From assembly GCA_963705155.1 (NCBI GenBank), contig CAVPJC010000013.1, positions 186,001 to 250,000 of the forward strand: a stretch of DNA of 64,000 nucleotides, written 5' to 3'. The translations under genes and the position numbers were made by a program. Every line of letters begins with the position of its first letter. The stretch's first letter is position 1. The notes under the pieces were generated by a model. That model was not told the DNA's origin. It ran no database searches and saw only the letters and a list, made by a program, of their open reading frames with translations. This document shows positions 1 through 10,009 of this stretch, one piece after another. This stretch comes from CAVPJC01 sp963705155. GTDB lineage: Bacteria > Chloroflexota > Anaerolineae > Anaerolineales > UBA4823.

Positions 1-26
1 AATTACGATGAATATCCTTCGAATTC

Positions 27-54
27 TTGACTTTTTATGCTTACCTGCTATAAT
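27..54 (+). promoter_or_regulatory. sigma70-type promoter of cspA
   Basis: A TTGACT -35 box (27-32) and a perfect TATAAT -10 box (49-54) are separated by 16 bp. Transcription would start near base 61, leaving an untranslated leader of about 138 nt before cspA. Long structured leaders are typical of cold-shock genes, but I did not resolve a specific fold here. Confidence 0.75.
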
Positions 55-198
55 AGTGGCCTGTAAGGATGCCTGCAAGTTACCGTTGGACGTAAGGAAA
101 ACGATGGCCATGGACTGATCCGGGGCCATTTTTTGTTGACTGCTCCGAAGGAAATAGCAAGCATCACCCGTAATTAACCAGGATAAGGAGTTTAGGAA

Positions 199-411
199 AT
201 GTCAGAACGTATCGTCGGCACAGTCAAGTGGTTCAATGGTAGCAAAGGCTACGGTTTCATCTCTCGCGAAAGCGGCCCGGATGTCTTCGTGCACTTCTCA
301 GCCATTCAGTCCCAGGGTTACCGCAATCTCCAGGAAGGCCAGAAGGTGGAATTCACCGTCGAAAATGGCCCCAAGGGTTTGCAGGCTGCTAATGTTGTCC
401 CACTGAGCTAA
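199..411 (+). CDS. cspA: cold shock protein, CspA family
   Basis: A 70-residue single cold-shock domain, the normal length for the family. It begins with the usual GTVKWFN strand and carries both RNA-binding motifs, KGYGFI (RNP1) and DVFVHF (RNP2). Such proteins bind single-stranded RNA and DNA in the cytoplasm, melt RNA secondary structure and keep translation running in the cold. The ATG is preceded by AAGGAG at good spacing. The gene is monocistronic: its own promoter lies 140 bp upstream and an intrinsic terminator follows directly. Family assignment is certain; which paralogue it is, and whether it is cold-induced, cannot be told from sequence. Confidence 0.97.
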   Translation: MSERIVGTVKWFNGSKGYGFISRESGPDVFVHFSAIQSQGYRNLQEGQKVEFTVENGPKGLQAANVVPLS

Positions 412-433
412 TTTTTAACCCGCCACGAATCAA

Positions 434-466
434 AACACCCCGGATTTTACACCGGGGTGTTTTTTT
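434..466 (+). terminator. intrinsic terminator after cspA, probably bidirectional
   Basis: A GC-rich hairpin (ACACCCCGG / CCGGGGTGT around an ATTTTA-type loop) is followed by seven T residues. It sits between two convergent genes. Read on the minus strand it ends in a shorter TTTT run, so it may also serve the lipoprotein gene on that strand. Confidence 0.9.
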
Positions 467-467
467 C

Positions 468-1266
468 TTAAGGCCAGGGGATGTCAATCGGATCGGTGTA
501 CCCGTGTTTATCGACGGCGTAGAGTTTGCCCTCCGATGAGCCTGCACAGCCGTTCTCATCGTTGAATTCGTAGTACGTTTCATTGGTTTGAACAGCCACC
601 GTGAACAGGCTGCCGTTCTGGCAGATCGTAGCTTCGATCATGTAACCGCGGTAATCATCCACCGTCATCCACACCGGGGTCCACGATACCACCACCTGGC
701 TGCCATCACGTTCAGCCTCCACCTCTTCGGGCGGTCCATAGAGCGTGGTGTGCGGCAGGCGCGACTGCACGATATTCACGGTATTCACATCTCCAATCAC
801 CTCAACCACCGAAGCCGAAACCCAGCAGTGCCGGTCCAGGTTGACGGGCTGGATCCACAACCAGCTGCTGCCGTAATTTCGCCCGTGGATTTCAGCCACA
901 TCGCCTTCCTTCAGCTCATGGGAATAGAGATAGGCCTTTCCAGGTCCATAACGGCAGAAGGCGCGCATCAGGGTTTTTACCCTGGCCACATCGGCTGTGG
1001 GTGTTGGTGTGACCGTGGAGGTCGAAGTGGGGCCGGGTGTTGGAGTCGTGCGTGGGGGTTGGGGTGCGTGTGGCGGTTGGTGAAGATGTGATCGTAACCG
1101 TGGGGGTGGGTGTGTTTGCAGGGATGGAAGTTGGCGAAACTGTTGCGGTGGGCGCGTTTAACTGCGGCTGCGCTGGTGAAATAACACATGCAGCCGATAA
1201 GAATACAAAGAGCGCCACTGCAAGCAGTGGAATTAAATAAATCGAAGAGCGGGTTTGAAATTTCAT
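468..1266 (-). CDS. secreted lipoprotein with Thr/Pro linker and SH3-like domain (one frame break)
   Basis: The N-terminus is a lipoprotein signal peptide: a hydrophobic core ending in LSAAC, so Cys is the likely lipidation site. A low-complexity linker rich in Thr and Pro follows, then a C-terminal part of about 170 residues. That part begins like a bacterial SH3 domain (RYGPGKAYLYSHELKEGD) and ends with a fibronectin-like stretch. Two reading frames must be joined near 1045-1052: the TPTPT linker runs out of frame and resumes one base over as TPTPGPTSTS, continuing into VARVKTLMRAF. A single-base indel therefore explains the break. Probably anchored outside the membrane and binding cell wall or ligand; the function is unknown. 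Same domain style as other Chloroflexota surface lipoproteins (inference). Confidence 0.75.
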
Positions 1267-1349
1267 CCAGGTGAGTCCCGCCGTTATTGTAACCGAACCC
1301 GGGTTGGGCAGGAATCACCCTTTGGTCATGCAGCGGGGCGGGCGACCGG

Positions 1350-2213
1350 TTAGAACAACCCCCCAAAGGCTTCGGGATCGCCTACACCGAACCCCACGAT
1401 GGTCGGGCCAGTGTGGGCGCCCAACACCGGGGAAATCACATTGACCGGGTCAAAAATACATTCATAACGGCTGGCAATCACCTGGCGCAGCATCTCCACG
1501 CCTTCCGGGTTTTGACCATGCAGCAACTGCACGCGCAAGCGCTTGAGATCTGGAAATAACCTGGCAACCACATCGGGTAAGCGGTTCAATGCCCGCTTCA
1601 GGGTTACTTCCTGGCCGTAGGTCGAATATTTTCCGTCATCCTTGTTGGGTCCAATAATCGGCCGGATATTCAGGACGGATGCAACCAATCCGCGCAGATG
1701 GCTGATACGCCCGCCGTGGATCAGGTACTTCAGGCTGTTGAGTGTAAATAAACCCTGTGTGCGCTGCTGCAGCGTTTGTAACTGCTTCAGGATGCGTTCT
1801 GTGGACCATCCTGCCTGGAGCGCCAATGCCGCCGTCTTGACCATCCATCCCAAAGGAGACGAAAGGGTCATCGAATCAAAAAAGGTGACATGAGCTTCGG
1901 GCGTCATCTCCGCTCCGGCGCGGGCGGCATTAAGGGTCCCGCTCAAACCGGAAGAGATGTGGATGGAAAGGATTTCGGGATCGGTTTGCGCAAGTACCTT
2001 GTACAGTTTGGCGAAGTCACCCGCGGATGGCTGGGATGTGGTTGGAAAACCGCCGGTCTGCTCAAGAAGCGCATAAAATTCGACCGGCTGCATGTCAATG
2101 CCGCTCAGGTAGGTCTTGCCCTCCAGAGTGATGGTCAGTGGAACACTTTGGACATTCAATTGGGTCTGCATTTCTGGGGTCAGATCTGCAGCACTGTCGG
2201 TTATGATTTGCAT
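1350..2213 (-). CDS. DegV family fatty-acid-binding protein
   Basis: Starts MQIITDSAADL, the classic DegV opening in which the early Ser/Asp lie near the fatty-acid carboxylate site. It also has the SGLSGTLNAA motif and the SLKYLIHGGRI motif that mark the family. Length 287 residues is normal. I chose the start at 2213 because GGGAGG lies at proper spacing there; the frame is open 19 codons further upstream without a better signal. DegV/FakB proteins bind a fatty acid and present it to the kinase FakA for phosphorylation. No fakA is in the window, so the partner is not shown. It is transcribed away from the adjacent kinase-fold gene. Confidence 0.9.
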   Translation of the reverse strand: MQIITDSAADLTPEMQTQLNVQSVPLTITLEGKTYLSGIDMQPVEFYALLEQTGGFPTTSQPSAGDFAKLYKVLAQTDPEILSIHISSGLSGTLNAARAGAEMTPEAHVTFFDSMTLSSPLGWMVKTAALALQAGWSTERILKQLQTLQQRTQGLFTLNSLKYLIHGGRISHLRGLVASVLNIRPIIGPNKDDGKYSTYGQEVTLKRALNRLPDVVARLFPDLKRLRVQLLHGQNPEGVEMLRQVIASRYECIFDPVNVISPVLGAHTGPTIVGFGVGDPEAFGGLF

Positions 2214-2428
2214 AATGCGCCCTCCCATGGCTCGGGCCGGCCTGTTCATCGGCCTGCCCAGGTTACACATTTTCAGGAAATTATATCAGCCTGCCTGGTA
2301 TTTGTAACAGAATTTGCTCACGGAAACTCCTCTTTCCTTTACGGGGATTAACCGCCAACTCACTCATAGTGAGCAATATTGTCTGTTACAATCACGAGGG
2401 TACGTGTCTCCACGGGAGGGTTTTCGCC

Positions 2429-3520
2429 ATGATGATGGATCCGGCGGATGAAATCAGAGAAATTCTGGCGCACTATGATCTCGGTGAGCTGGTCGACTTC
2501 GAGCGCAATGACCGCGGATATGTGAATACCAGTTTTTCCATAATAACGAGATCGGGTGGTCAGAAACAGCGCCGTTTTTTGCGAAAATATAAAAAAGGTA
2601 TCCGTGAGCAGGAAATCCAGTTCGAACATTCCCTGATCAACCATCTGGTGAAGCAAAACACGCTGCCAGTGGCCTGTGTTTACCCTACACAGTACGGGGA
2701 GACCTACCTGCATCGTTTCGAAACCTCCGCTGACGAGCGCGGAATTTATTACGCAATTTTCGATTACCTTCCCGGTGATGATAAATACACCTGGGTGGAC
2801 GCCCGCTGCACACCTGTGGAGATCCGTGGGGCAGCCGTTGTCCTGGCATGCTATCACAGCGCTGTATCTGGCTTTACCCCACGCGGAAAACGGGACGAGC
2901 CCCGCATTTTGGATTTATTCCCCGTTGCTGCTGAAAATGTTACATCCGGTATCCGGCATTCTAAAGGCACACCATTTGATGATCTTCTGAAACAATCCGA
3001 AGCAAAGATTTTGCGAGCCATCCGACAACTACAAGACGTACTGAACGGTCCCGCAGCACAGGTTTTGCCTGAAGTTGTCATCCATTGTGATTATCACCCG
3101 GGCAACCTCAAGTTCGAGAATGAAGAGGTTTGCGGTCTGTTTGATTTTGACTGGTCCAAACTGGATTGGCGCTGTTTCGACCTGGGTCTGGCAGCATGGT
3201 ACTTTTTTGCTTCCTGGCAGGGCAGTCAGGATGGAGAGCTTCAAATGGAGAGCTTCCAAAAGTTCCTGGAGGTTTACCAGCACAGTCTGGCAGATTTGCC
3301 GGGAATTGGCCCGCTCACCGCACTGGAGCGCCAGTACCTGCCCGCCATGATTCAGGCCGGCAATATCTATGTCCTCAATTGGACTCTGGAGGATTATTTC
3401 AACAAGGATGTCGATCCCGCCGAATACCTGGTCTATCTGCAGCACAGCATCCGTTTTACGGATTGGTATGAAAACAGCCTGAACCAGATGCGCCTGGTTC
3501 AGGCTGTGGCTTCGCACTGA
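2429..3520 (+). CDS. aminoglycoside phosphotransferase/homoserine kinase-type enzyme
   Basis: A protein of 363 residues with the APH kinase fold. The Brenner motif HCDYHPGNL holds the catalytic Asp and the Asn metal ligand, followed by FDFDWSKLD as the DFG-equivalent metal-binding Asp. Such enzymes phosphorylate small hydroxylated metabolites such as homoserine, choline, sugars or aminoglycosides; the substrate cannot be read from the sequence. The start at 2429 has GGGAGGG six to nine bases upstream. An in-frame ATG at 2369 exists but lacks a ribosome site. The gene converges on pheA with only six bases between the stops. Confidence 0.85.
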   Translation: MMMDPADEIREILAHYDLGELVDFERNDRGYVNTSFSIITRSGGQKQRRFLRKYKKGIREQEIQFEHSLINHLVKQNTLPVACVYPTQYGETYLHRFETSADERGIYYAIFDYLPGDDKYTWVDARCTPVEIRGAAVVLACYHSAVSGFTPRGKRDEPRILDLFPVAAENVTSGIRHSKGTPFDDLLKQSEAKILRAIRQLQDVLNGPAAQVLPEVVIHCDYHPGNLKFENEEVCGLFDFDWSKLDWRCFDLGLAAWYFFASWQGSQDGELQMESFQKFLEVYQHSLADLPGIGPLTALERQYLPAMIQAGNIYVLNWTLEDYFNKDVDPAEYLVYLQHSIRFTDWYENSLNQMRLVQAVASH

Positions 3521-3526
3521 CATCCT

Positions 3527-4345
3527 TTAAATTCGATGCCGCGGGTAGGAACCCAAAACGCGCAGCAGCGTGGCATATTCGTCCAGGTGCGCCAGCGCCC
3601 GGCTGGGAGCTGTTTCACCAACCGCTCCGGCGAAATCGATGTAAAACAGGTATTCCCAGGGCCGCCCTACGAGAGGGCGGCTTTCAATTTTTGTCAGGTC
3701 GATGTTACGCAGAGCAAACACGCTCAGGGCTTTGAACAATGATCCCGGCTGATTGACAAGAGCGAACACGATTGAAGTTTTTGCATCCGTTCCGGGATCA
3801 ACCGATTCGGGACTAATTTCCAGGAAGCGGGTGATGTTGGTGTCGTGATCCTCGATATTTTCGGCCAGGATGGCCATTTCGTAGAGATCGGCCGCCCGCC
3901 GTGAGGCAACCGCCGCCACGCTGCGATCGCTGCCGGCTTTGACCAATTTGACGCTTCCGGCTGTATCATAAACTGGTTCCACCTTTACACCCGGCATTGC
4001 ACGTAGATAGCCATCGCACTGTGCCAGCGCCTGGGGATGGCTGATCACCTTGCGGATCTCTCCCAATCTGACCCCGGGGTGAGCGATCAGGCAGTGGTGG
4101 ATGCTTAAGTAATGTTCACCGACCACGGTCAGGTTGTGCTGCATCAGCAGGTCATAGTTGCGGTGGATGCTGCCTGCGAGTGAATTTTCGATGGGTATGA
4201 GACCGCGCCGGCAATCTCCGCTCTGCACGCAATGGAAGACGGCCTCAAAGCTTTCACAGGGCACAGTTTCCACCGGCTCTTCGAAGTGTTCGAAAGCGGC
4301 TGACTCTGAATAAGCTCCAGGCTCTCCCTGGAAGGCAACTCTCAT
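3527..4345 (-). CDS. pheA: prephenate dehydratase
   Basis: 272 residues, a monofunctional prephenate dehydratase: catalytic domain about 1-180, then a C-terminal ACT domain. Visible marks are the FQGEPGAYSE start, the DTNITRF motif (Thr-Arg of the active site) and ESRPLVGRPWEY in the ACT domain, the Phe-binding regulatory motif. It converts prephenate to phenylpyruvate in phenylalanine synthesis, with feedback inhibition by Phe expected. It is the last gene of the branched-chain operon, 21 bp after ilvE. That placement fits the aminotransferase next door, which could also transaminate phenylpyruvate (inference). No chorismate mutase domain is present. Confidence 0.95.
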   Translation of the reverse strand: MRVAFQGEPGAYSESAAFEHFEEPVETVPCESFEAVFHCVQSGDCRRGLIPIENSLAGSIHRNYDLLMQHNLTVVGEHYLSIHHCLIAHPGVRLGEIRKVISHPQALAQCDGYLRAMPGVKVEPVYDTAGSVKLVKAGSDRSVAAVASRRAADLYEMAILAENIEDHDTNITRFLEISPESVDPGTDAKTSIVFALVNQPGSLFKALSVFALRNIDLTKIESRPLVGRPWEYLFYIDFAGAVGETAPSRALAHLDEYATLLRVLGSYPRHRI

Positions 4346-4366
4346 CGTGTTCGTCCCGGTGCAAAG

Positions 4367-5290
4367 CTATTGAATGACATAGTCTAACCATGCTGCTGAG
4401 CACGGGTGGCTGCCTCGGATGGCCGCGTGAAAGGCGTCCTGGATTTTGCGCGTCACGGGTCCCATTTTGCCAATACCGATCTTGCGAAAATCAATTTCAC
4501 GGATGGCGATGCATTCGGCGGCTGTGCCGCTGACAAACACTTCATCGGCAATGTAAAGCTGATCGCGTGAGATTGGCTCTTCATGGACGGGGTATCCCAG
4601 GTCATTTGCCAGGGCGATGATCGTATCGCGTGTGATGCCTTCGAGGATGGCAGCCGCCTGAGGCGTGTAGATTTTCCCACTGCGCACCAGGAAAATGTTT
4701 TCACCGGTGCATTCCGCCACATAGCCCTGAGGATCCAGCATGATGGCTTCATCGAAGCCGAGGCCTACCGACTCTGTTTTTGCCAGCGTGCTGTTGGCGT
4801 AATTGCCGGTGATTTTCGCCTTGGTCATCATCACATTCAGATGGTGGCGAGTAAACGACGAAACATTGGCGCGCACACCATTTTCCAGGGCTTCTTCGCC
4901 CAGGTAGCTGTTCCAGCTCCACACGGCAATCCCCATGCGGGCCACACCGGTATCCAGGTTGAGATTTGGATTGGCGCTGTCATGGAAAAGGAGGGGACGG
5001 ATGTAGCACTCTTCGAAACCGTTGGCGCTAACGGTTTCTTTGGCGGCTGCCATCAATTCGTCGACTGTGTAGGGCAGCTCAAGAAATCCCAGAATGCGGG
5101 CGGAGGCGGCTAACCGTTCCATATGTTCACGCAGGCGGAAGATCGCAGGACCGCGCTCCGTCTTATAACAGCGGATACCCTCGAATACACCCAGGCCGTA
5201 ATGAAGGGCTGTATTCAGAAAAGGGATGGTGGCCAGGTGGGATTCCATCAATTTGCCATCCATCCAGGTGTATTTTCCATCGATCTTCAT
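4367..5290 (-). CDS. ilvE: branched-chain amino acid aminotransferase (class IV)
   Basis: 307 residues of the fold-type IV PLP aminotransferase family. The PLP Lys lies in the MMTKAKITGNYANS segment and the cofactor phosphate loop in SGTAAECIAI. The EGIRCY motif near the N-terminus and ECTGENIF toward the C-terminal half are typical of IlvE. It performs the last, reversible step of Val, Leu and Ile synthesis using glutamate. It starts at an ATG preceded by GGAG and lies 11 bp after leuB, so it is cotranscribed with the rest of the pathway. Confidence 0.95.
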   Translation of the reverse strand: MKIDGKYTWMDGKLMESHLATIPFLNTALHYGLGVFEGIRCYKTERGPAIFRLREHMERLAASARILGFLELPYTVDELMAAAKETVSANGFEECYIRPLLFHDSANPNLNLDTGVARMGIAVWSWNSYLGEEALENGVRANVSSFTRHHLNVMMTKAKITGNYANSTLAKTESVGLGFDEAIMLDPQGYVAECTGENIFLVRSGKIYTPQAAAILEGITRDTIIALANDLGYPVHEEPISRDQLYIADEVFVSGTAAECIAIREIDFRKIGIGKMGPVTRKIQDAFHAAIRGSHPCSAAWLDYVIQ

Positions 5291-5301
5291 ATCTCTTCTC
5301 C

Positions 5302-6367
5302 TCAGATAAATAAATTTCGGATGACTGCATCGGCTGCCTGGCGGGTGTTCAGATTTCCGCCCAGATCGCCTGTGAATTGCCCGGCGTAAATCGTATGATC
5401 AACCGCTGACTCTACCAGCCTGGCTTCACCTTCCAGGCCCAGGGAGTACCGCAGCAGCAAAGCGGCGCTCAAGATGGCGCCGAACGGATTTGCAATCCCT
5501 TTGTCGGCGATATCAGGCGCCGAGCCGTGGATGGGTTCGTACAGCCCGGGGGTGTTATCTCCCAGCGAAGCGGAAGGCAGCATGCCCATCGAGCCTGCCA
5601 GCACCGAGGCTTCATCGGTCAGGATATCGCCAAACATATTTTCGGTCACCATGACATCAAAAGTGGCGGGAGAGGTCACCAGACGCATGGCAGCGGTATC
5701 CACCAGCATATGATTCAAAGTAATTTCCGGGTGTTGGGCAGCCACTTCCATGGTCACTTTCCGCCACAGGCGTGAGCTTTCGAGCACGTTGGCTTTATCG
5801 ACCGAAATAACATTCCTGCGCCTGCCAGCTGCCAGTCGAAAAGCCAGCTCCACCACGCGCCGCACTTCGTAATCGTAGTATTCAAGCGTATCAAAGCCGC
5901 GTTCGCCCATCTGAGTTTGTTCACGGCCGCGCGGCTGCCCGAAGTACAGCCCGCCGGTTAACTCGCGTACCACGATCAAATCCACGTCTGCCAACCTCTC
6001 AGGCCGCAGCGGGCTGGCGTCCATTAGCGCCGGGTGGACGCGTACCGGTCGCAGGTTGGCATACACACCCAATCCTTTGCGCAGCGCCAGAAGTCCCTGC
6101 TCCGGACGAATTTCACCTGTGGGATTATCCCATTTTTGGCCCGCCGACCGCGCCCAGAAGCACAGCATTCGATTTTTTACAGGCCGCCAGGGTCTCTTCG
6201 GTGAGAGCTGTGCCGTGGGCATCTATCGATGCACCGCCTACCAGGCGCTCGTCGAAGTGAAATTGGTGCCCGCAAAGATCCGCCAGGGTTTGCAGCAGAC
6301 GCACCGTTTCACTGGTTACTTCGGGACCAATCCCATCGCCGGGTAAAAGAACGATGGATGCTTCCAC
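5302..6367 (-). CDS. leuB: 3-isopropylmalate dehydrogenase (one frame break)
   Basis: Two overlapping frames join into one normal LeuB of about 354 residues. The first part begins VLLPGDGIGPEV and runs to GAVGGPK. The second continues WDNPTGEIRPEQGLL, with substrate Arg residues in RKGLGVYANLRPVR, then the ENMFGDILTDE metal site and the NAD loop LYEPIHGSAPDIA. The break is an A5 run (T5 at 6133-6137 on the plus strand) where A4 restores the frame. The GTG start shares one base with the cimA stop codon, implying translational coupling. The enzyme oxidises and decarboxylates 3-isopropylmalate for leucine; beside cimA it probably also handles 3-methylmalate for isoleucine (inference). Confidence 0.93.
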
Positions 6368-7924
6368 TACTGCACCGCCACGGTGAGGCCGTATTCAATC
6401 GCGTCTGCAAGGGCACGCCAGCTGGCTTCGATGATATTCTGGCTGGCGCCAACCGTACTCCAAATCTTGGCCCCGTACTGGGTGTCAATCAACACACGTG
6501 TGGTGGCCCCGGTGCCGTTGTCGCCATTTAGAATACGCACTTTGTAATCGCGCAGCACAAACTCTGAAAGAACCGGGTAGCGCGCCACCAAAGCCTTACG
6601 CAGGGCTGCATCCAGGGCGTTCACCGGGCCGTTGCCTTCTGCTACTGTGTGCTGGACTTCGCCGTCCACCTGCACCTTTACGGTTGCCTCTGCAAAGATA
6701 CCCCGGCCGCGGCGGTGTTCCACCAGCGCCGAAAAATCAACCATATCAAAAGGCGATTGGTAATCAGGTTGTTGGCGTTTCAACATCATCACAATGGAGG
6801 CCTCGGCAGCGTCGAACGAAAAACCACGCGATTTCAAGTTGTTTGATTTCATTGAGCACGCTGGTAATTTCTTCGGCGCTGTTGGGCTCCAGGCCGTATT
6901 CTTCAGCTTTGCTGATCAAATTGCCGCGCCCGGAGAGCTCGGAAACCACAACATGCATCTCATTGCCCACCAGCTCCGGCTCGATGTGCTGGTAGGAATG
7001 CACATTGCGGCGCATGGCGGCGACATGAATCCCGCCCTTGTGGGCAAAGGCGGCCCGTCCCACGTAGGGCAGGTGCTCATCCGGGTTCAAATTAGCAATC
7101 TCGGAGACAAAATGGGAGAGATCAAAAAGCAATTGGATATGCCCGTCGGGGAGGCATTTGAGGCCCATCTTCAATTCCAGGTCGGGGATCACCGAGCACA
7201 AGTTTGCGTTTCCGCAGCGCTCGCCGTAGCCATTGATTGTCCCTTGCACCTGGATTGCACCCGCTCGAATACCGGCAATCGAGTTGGCCACCGCGCATTC
7301 ACTGTCGTTGTGGGTGTGGATACCCAGTGGAACCTCTACGGCAGCTCCAACCTGCCTGACAATTTCCTCGACTTCCCAGGGCATCGAACCGCCGTTGGTG
7401 TCACACAGCACCACTGTCTCAGCGCCGCCTCGCGCGGCTGCCCGCAGTGTATTCAATGCATAGGTGGGATTATCCTTGTATCCATCGAAGAAGTGCTCGG
7501 CGTCGTAAATGACACGCCGGCCCGATTTGCGCAGATGGGCAATACTATCCTCGATCATCATCAGGTTTTCTTCCAGGGTGGTTTGCAGCACATCCGTCAC
7601 ATGCAGAGTCCAGGTTTTTCCAACCACAGTGCAGGTGCTGGTACCGGCATCTACCAGGGCTTGCAGGTTGGTGTCTTGCTCAGGAGGGGTATTGGCCCGC
7701 CGGGTGGACCCGAAGGCGGTGATGACTGCTGTTTTCCAGGTGTCGGTGCGCGCCCGTTTAAAAAATTCCACATCTTTCGGGTTGGAGCCAGGCCAGCCGC
7801 CCTCGATGAAGGCTACACCCAGCTCATCCAGCCGGTGGGCAATGCGGAGCTTGTCTTCACACGAAAGTGAGATTTCTTTGCGCTGCGTACCGTCCCGCAG
7901 AGTCGTATCATAGATTTGGATCAT
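6367..7924 (-). CDS. cimA: (R)-citramalate synthase (one frame break)
   Basis: Joined frames give a protein of about 518 residues. The N-terminal TIM barrel starts YDTTLRDGTQ and has the metal site in GIHTHNDSECAVAN and the GTINGYGERCGNANL motif. The C-terminal LeuA-type regulatory domain has DYKVRILNGDNGTGATTRV. The pattern (RDGTQRKEISLS, GERCGN) separates it from the leuA product in the same operon. It condenses pyruvate and acetyl-CoA to citramalate, the threonine-independent entry to isoleucine. The frame break lies at about 6831, in an AAA run where the sequence changes from EIKQLE to SRGFSFDAAEAS. The start overlaps the leuD stop by ATGA. No ilvA is in the window, consistent with isoleucine made by this route (inference). 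Confidence 0.92.
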
Positions 7925-8505
7925 TGCCGGGCCTCGTATGCTGATATCTGTTCATGAAAAGAGAGCAAATATCCCAGCTCATCCACGCCCTTGATCAGGC
8001 ACGATTTGGAGAAGCTGTCAATCGGGAAAGTCCAGCAGTCGCCCAACGGGGTTGTCACCGTCTGAGTCTCCAGATCGATCGTCAAATTAAGATCTGGATG
8101 CCGGGCCAATCTCTCACCCAGGCTGCGGTGGGCTGCCTCTTCCAGTTCCACCGGCAGCAGGCCGTTTTTAAGAGCATTGTTGCGGAAGATATCTGCAAAC
8201 GAGCCGGCGACGACGGCTTGAAAGCCAAAGCCCGCCAGCGCCCAGGGGGCGTGCTCACGCGAAGATCCGCAGCCAAAGTTGCGCCCCGAAAACAGCACCT
8301 GTGCGCCTTGTGCTGAAGGCTGGTTGAGCGGGAATTCGGTTTTTGGCGTGCCATCGGGGTCGTAGCGCCAGTCGGCAAACAAATTGCCGCCCAGGCCAGC
8401 CTTATCGGTTACTTTAAGAAAGCGCGCTGGTATGATCTGGTCGGTGTCGATATCATCGACGGCAAGGATGACCGCGCGGGAAGTGAGGGTTGTAAATTGT
8501 GGCAT
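7921..8505 (-). CDS. leuD: 3-isopropylmalate dehydratase small subunit
   Basis: 194 residues of the swivelling aconitase-type domain, with DIDTDQIIPARFL near the start and the GRNFGCGSSREHAPWAL active-site loop. It pairs with LeuC to isomerise 2- to 3-isopropylmalate and, with CimA present, citramalate to methylmalate. The open frame extends 70 codons further upstream, but that extension is Ala/Pro-rich and unlike the family. The start at 8505 is preceded by AGGT and matches the usual family length. The stop overlaps the cimA start (ATGA). Confidence 0.93.
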   Translation of the reverse strand: MPQFTTLTSRAVILAVDDIDTDQIIPARFLKVTDKAGLGGNLFADWRYDPDGTPKTEFPLNQPSAQGAQVLFSGRNFGCGSSREHAPWALAGFGFQAVVAGSFADIFRNNALKNGLLPVELEEAAHRSLGERLARHPDLNLTIDLETQTVTTPLGDCWTFPIDSFSKSCLIKGVDELGYLLSFHEQISAYEARQ

Positions 8506-8578
8506 AAAGGTTACCTGTACCTGTTCGGGCGCGCTTGCAGCGTCTGCGAATGCAGGTGCGCCGGTTGATTTGAATTCG

Positions 8579-10009
8579 TTAAATGCCCAGGGTGCGGACG
8601 TCGGTAATCCGGCCGGTGACGGCAGCAGCCGCAGCGCTGAGCGGGCTGGCGAGGAAGGTGCGCCCGCCCTTGCCCTGGCGTCCTTCAAAGTTGCGGTTGC
8701 TGGTGCTGATGGCATACTGGCCCGGCTCCAACTGGTCGCCGTTCATTGCAATACACATGCTGCAGCCGGGTTCACGCCATTCGGCGCCTGCCTCGGTGAA
8801 GATGCGGTCCAGGCCCTCTGTGGCTGCCTGGTTTTTGACCTGCTGAGACCCCGGCACCACCAGGACGCGTAGCCCGGGCGCCACTTTGCGCCCTTTGAAG
8901 ATGGCGGCGGCCTGACGCAGATCGTTGATGCGCCCATTGGTGCAGCTGCCGATGAAAACTACATCCACCGGATGGCCCAGCAGCGGTTTGCCGGGCGTCA
9001 GATCCATGTACGCCAGGGCTTTTTCCAGCATGAGGCGCTGGGCTGGATCGGCATACTCCTGCGGATTGGGGACAGGCGCGGTGACCGCCATGCCCATCCC
9101 GGGGTTGGTGCCGTAGGTGATCATCGGTTCCAGGTTGGAGGCATCCAGCGTCATCGTCTTATCATACTGAGCACCTTCATCCGACGGTAAGGCTCGCCAT
9201 GCCGACACCTGCATCTCCCAGGCGCTCTCGTTCTTGGCAAGCGGCGTGCGAGCAAGGTATTCAAAGGTCGTCTCATCCGGAGCAATCATTCCGGCGCGCG
9301 CCCCGGCCTCGATGGACATGTTGCACACCGTCATGCGTTCTTCCATGGTCAGTGAGCGGATCGCCTGGCCGGTGTATTCAAAAACATAACCCTGCCCACC
9401 CGAAACGCCATAGCGGGCGATCAGAGCCAGGATGATATCCTTGGAGGTCGTGCCGGGCGGGATCTGTCCATCGATCTGCACCTTGCAGGTCAACGGGCGG
9501 CGCTGCAGCAGGCATTGGGTTGCGAGCACATGCTCCACCTCGCTGGTGCCGATCCCAAAAGCCAGCGCGCCAAATGCGCCGTGTGTTGAAGTGTGGCTGT
9601 CGCCGCACACGATTGTCATCCCGGGGCGAGTCAATCCCATCTCGGGGCCAATGATGTGCACAATGCCCTGGTTGGGGCTTTCCAATCCGTGCAGCGGGAT
9701 GCCGAACTCGCGGCAGTTGTCTTCCAACTGGTGTATCTGTTTACGCGAGAGGTCATCGGCATAGAACAGCCGGCCCAACGGCGTCATCGTTTCGCCGGTG
9801 CGGGTGGGCACGCCGTGGTCAATGGTTGCCACGCATTTTTCAGGCCGGCGCACCTTGAGACCACGCTTTCTCAAGCCGGTGAAGGCCTGCGGCGAGGTGA
9901 CTTCATGCACCAGGTGCAGGTCAATGTAGAGGACAGCCGGGCTGCCCGGTTCCTGCACAACGACGTGGCGGTTCCAGATTTTTTCAAACAGGGTTTGCGG
10001 CGTGCTCAT
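8579..10009 (-). CDS. leuC: 3-isopropylmalate dehydratase large subunit
   Basis: 476 residues, full-length aconitase-family large subunit. It has the GDSHTSTHGAFGALAFGIG motif, VFIGSCTNGRI carrying the first cluster cysteine, and the GCSMCIAMN segment carrying the other two [4Fe-4S] ligands. It opens MSTPQTLFEKIW, as expected. The ATG shares one base with the stop codon of a 56-codon gene, orf56, so the two are probably translated in a coupled way. leuD follows after 73 bp. Confidence 0.96.
   Translation of the reverse strand: MSTPQTLFEKIWNRHVVVQEPGSPAVLYIDLHLVHEVTSPQAFTGLRKRGLKVRRPEKCVATIDHGVPTRTGETMTPLGRLFYADDLSRKQIHQLEDNCREFGIPLHGLESPNQGIVHIIGPEMGLTRPGMTIVCGDSHTSTHGAFGALAFGIGTSEVEHVLATQCLLQRRPLTCKVQIDGQIPPGTTSKDIILALIARYGVSGGQGYVFEYTGQAIRSLTMEERMTVCNMSIEAGARAGMIAPDETTFEYLARTPLAKNESAWEMQVSAWRALPSDEGAQYDKTMTLDASNLEPMITYGTNPGMGMAVTAPVPNPQEYADPAQRLMLEKALAYMDLTPGKPLLGHPVDVVFIGSCTNGRINDLRQAAAIFKGRKVAPGLRVLVVPGSQQVKNQAATEGLDRIFTEAGAEWREPGCSMCIAMNGDQLEPGQYAISTSNRNFEGRQGKGGRTFLASPLSAAAAAVTGRITDVRTLGI

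Noticed and set aside
6125..6140. Programmed frameshifting in leuB
   Set aside because: No slippery heptamer with downstream pseudoknot was evident, and similar breaks occur in many unrelated genes, so indel error is the simpler reading.
6794..7870. Plus-strand open frame of 358 codons opposite cimA
   Set aside because: Mirror frame of a conserved GC-rich gene; no start signal or recognisable domain.
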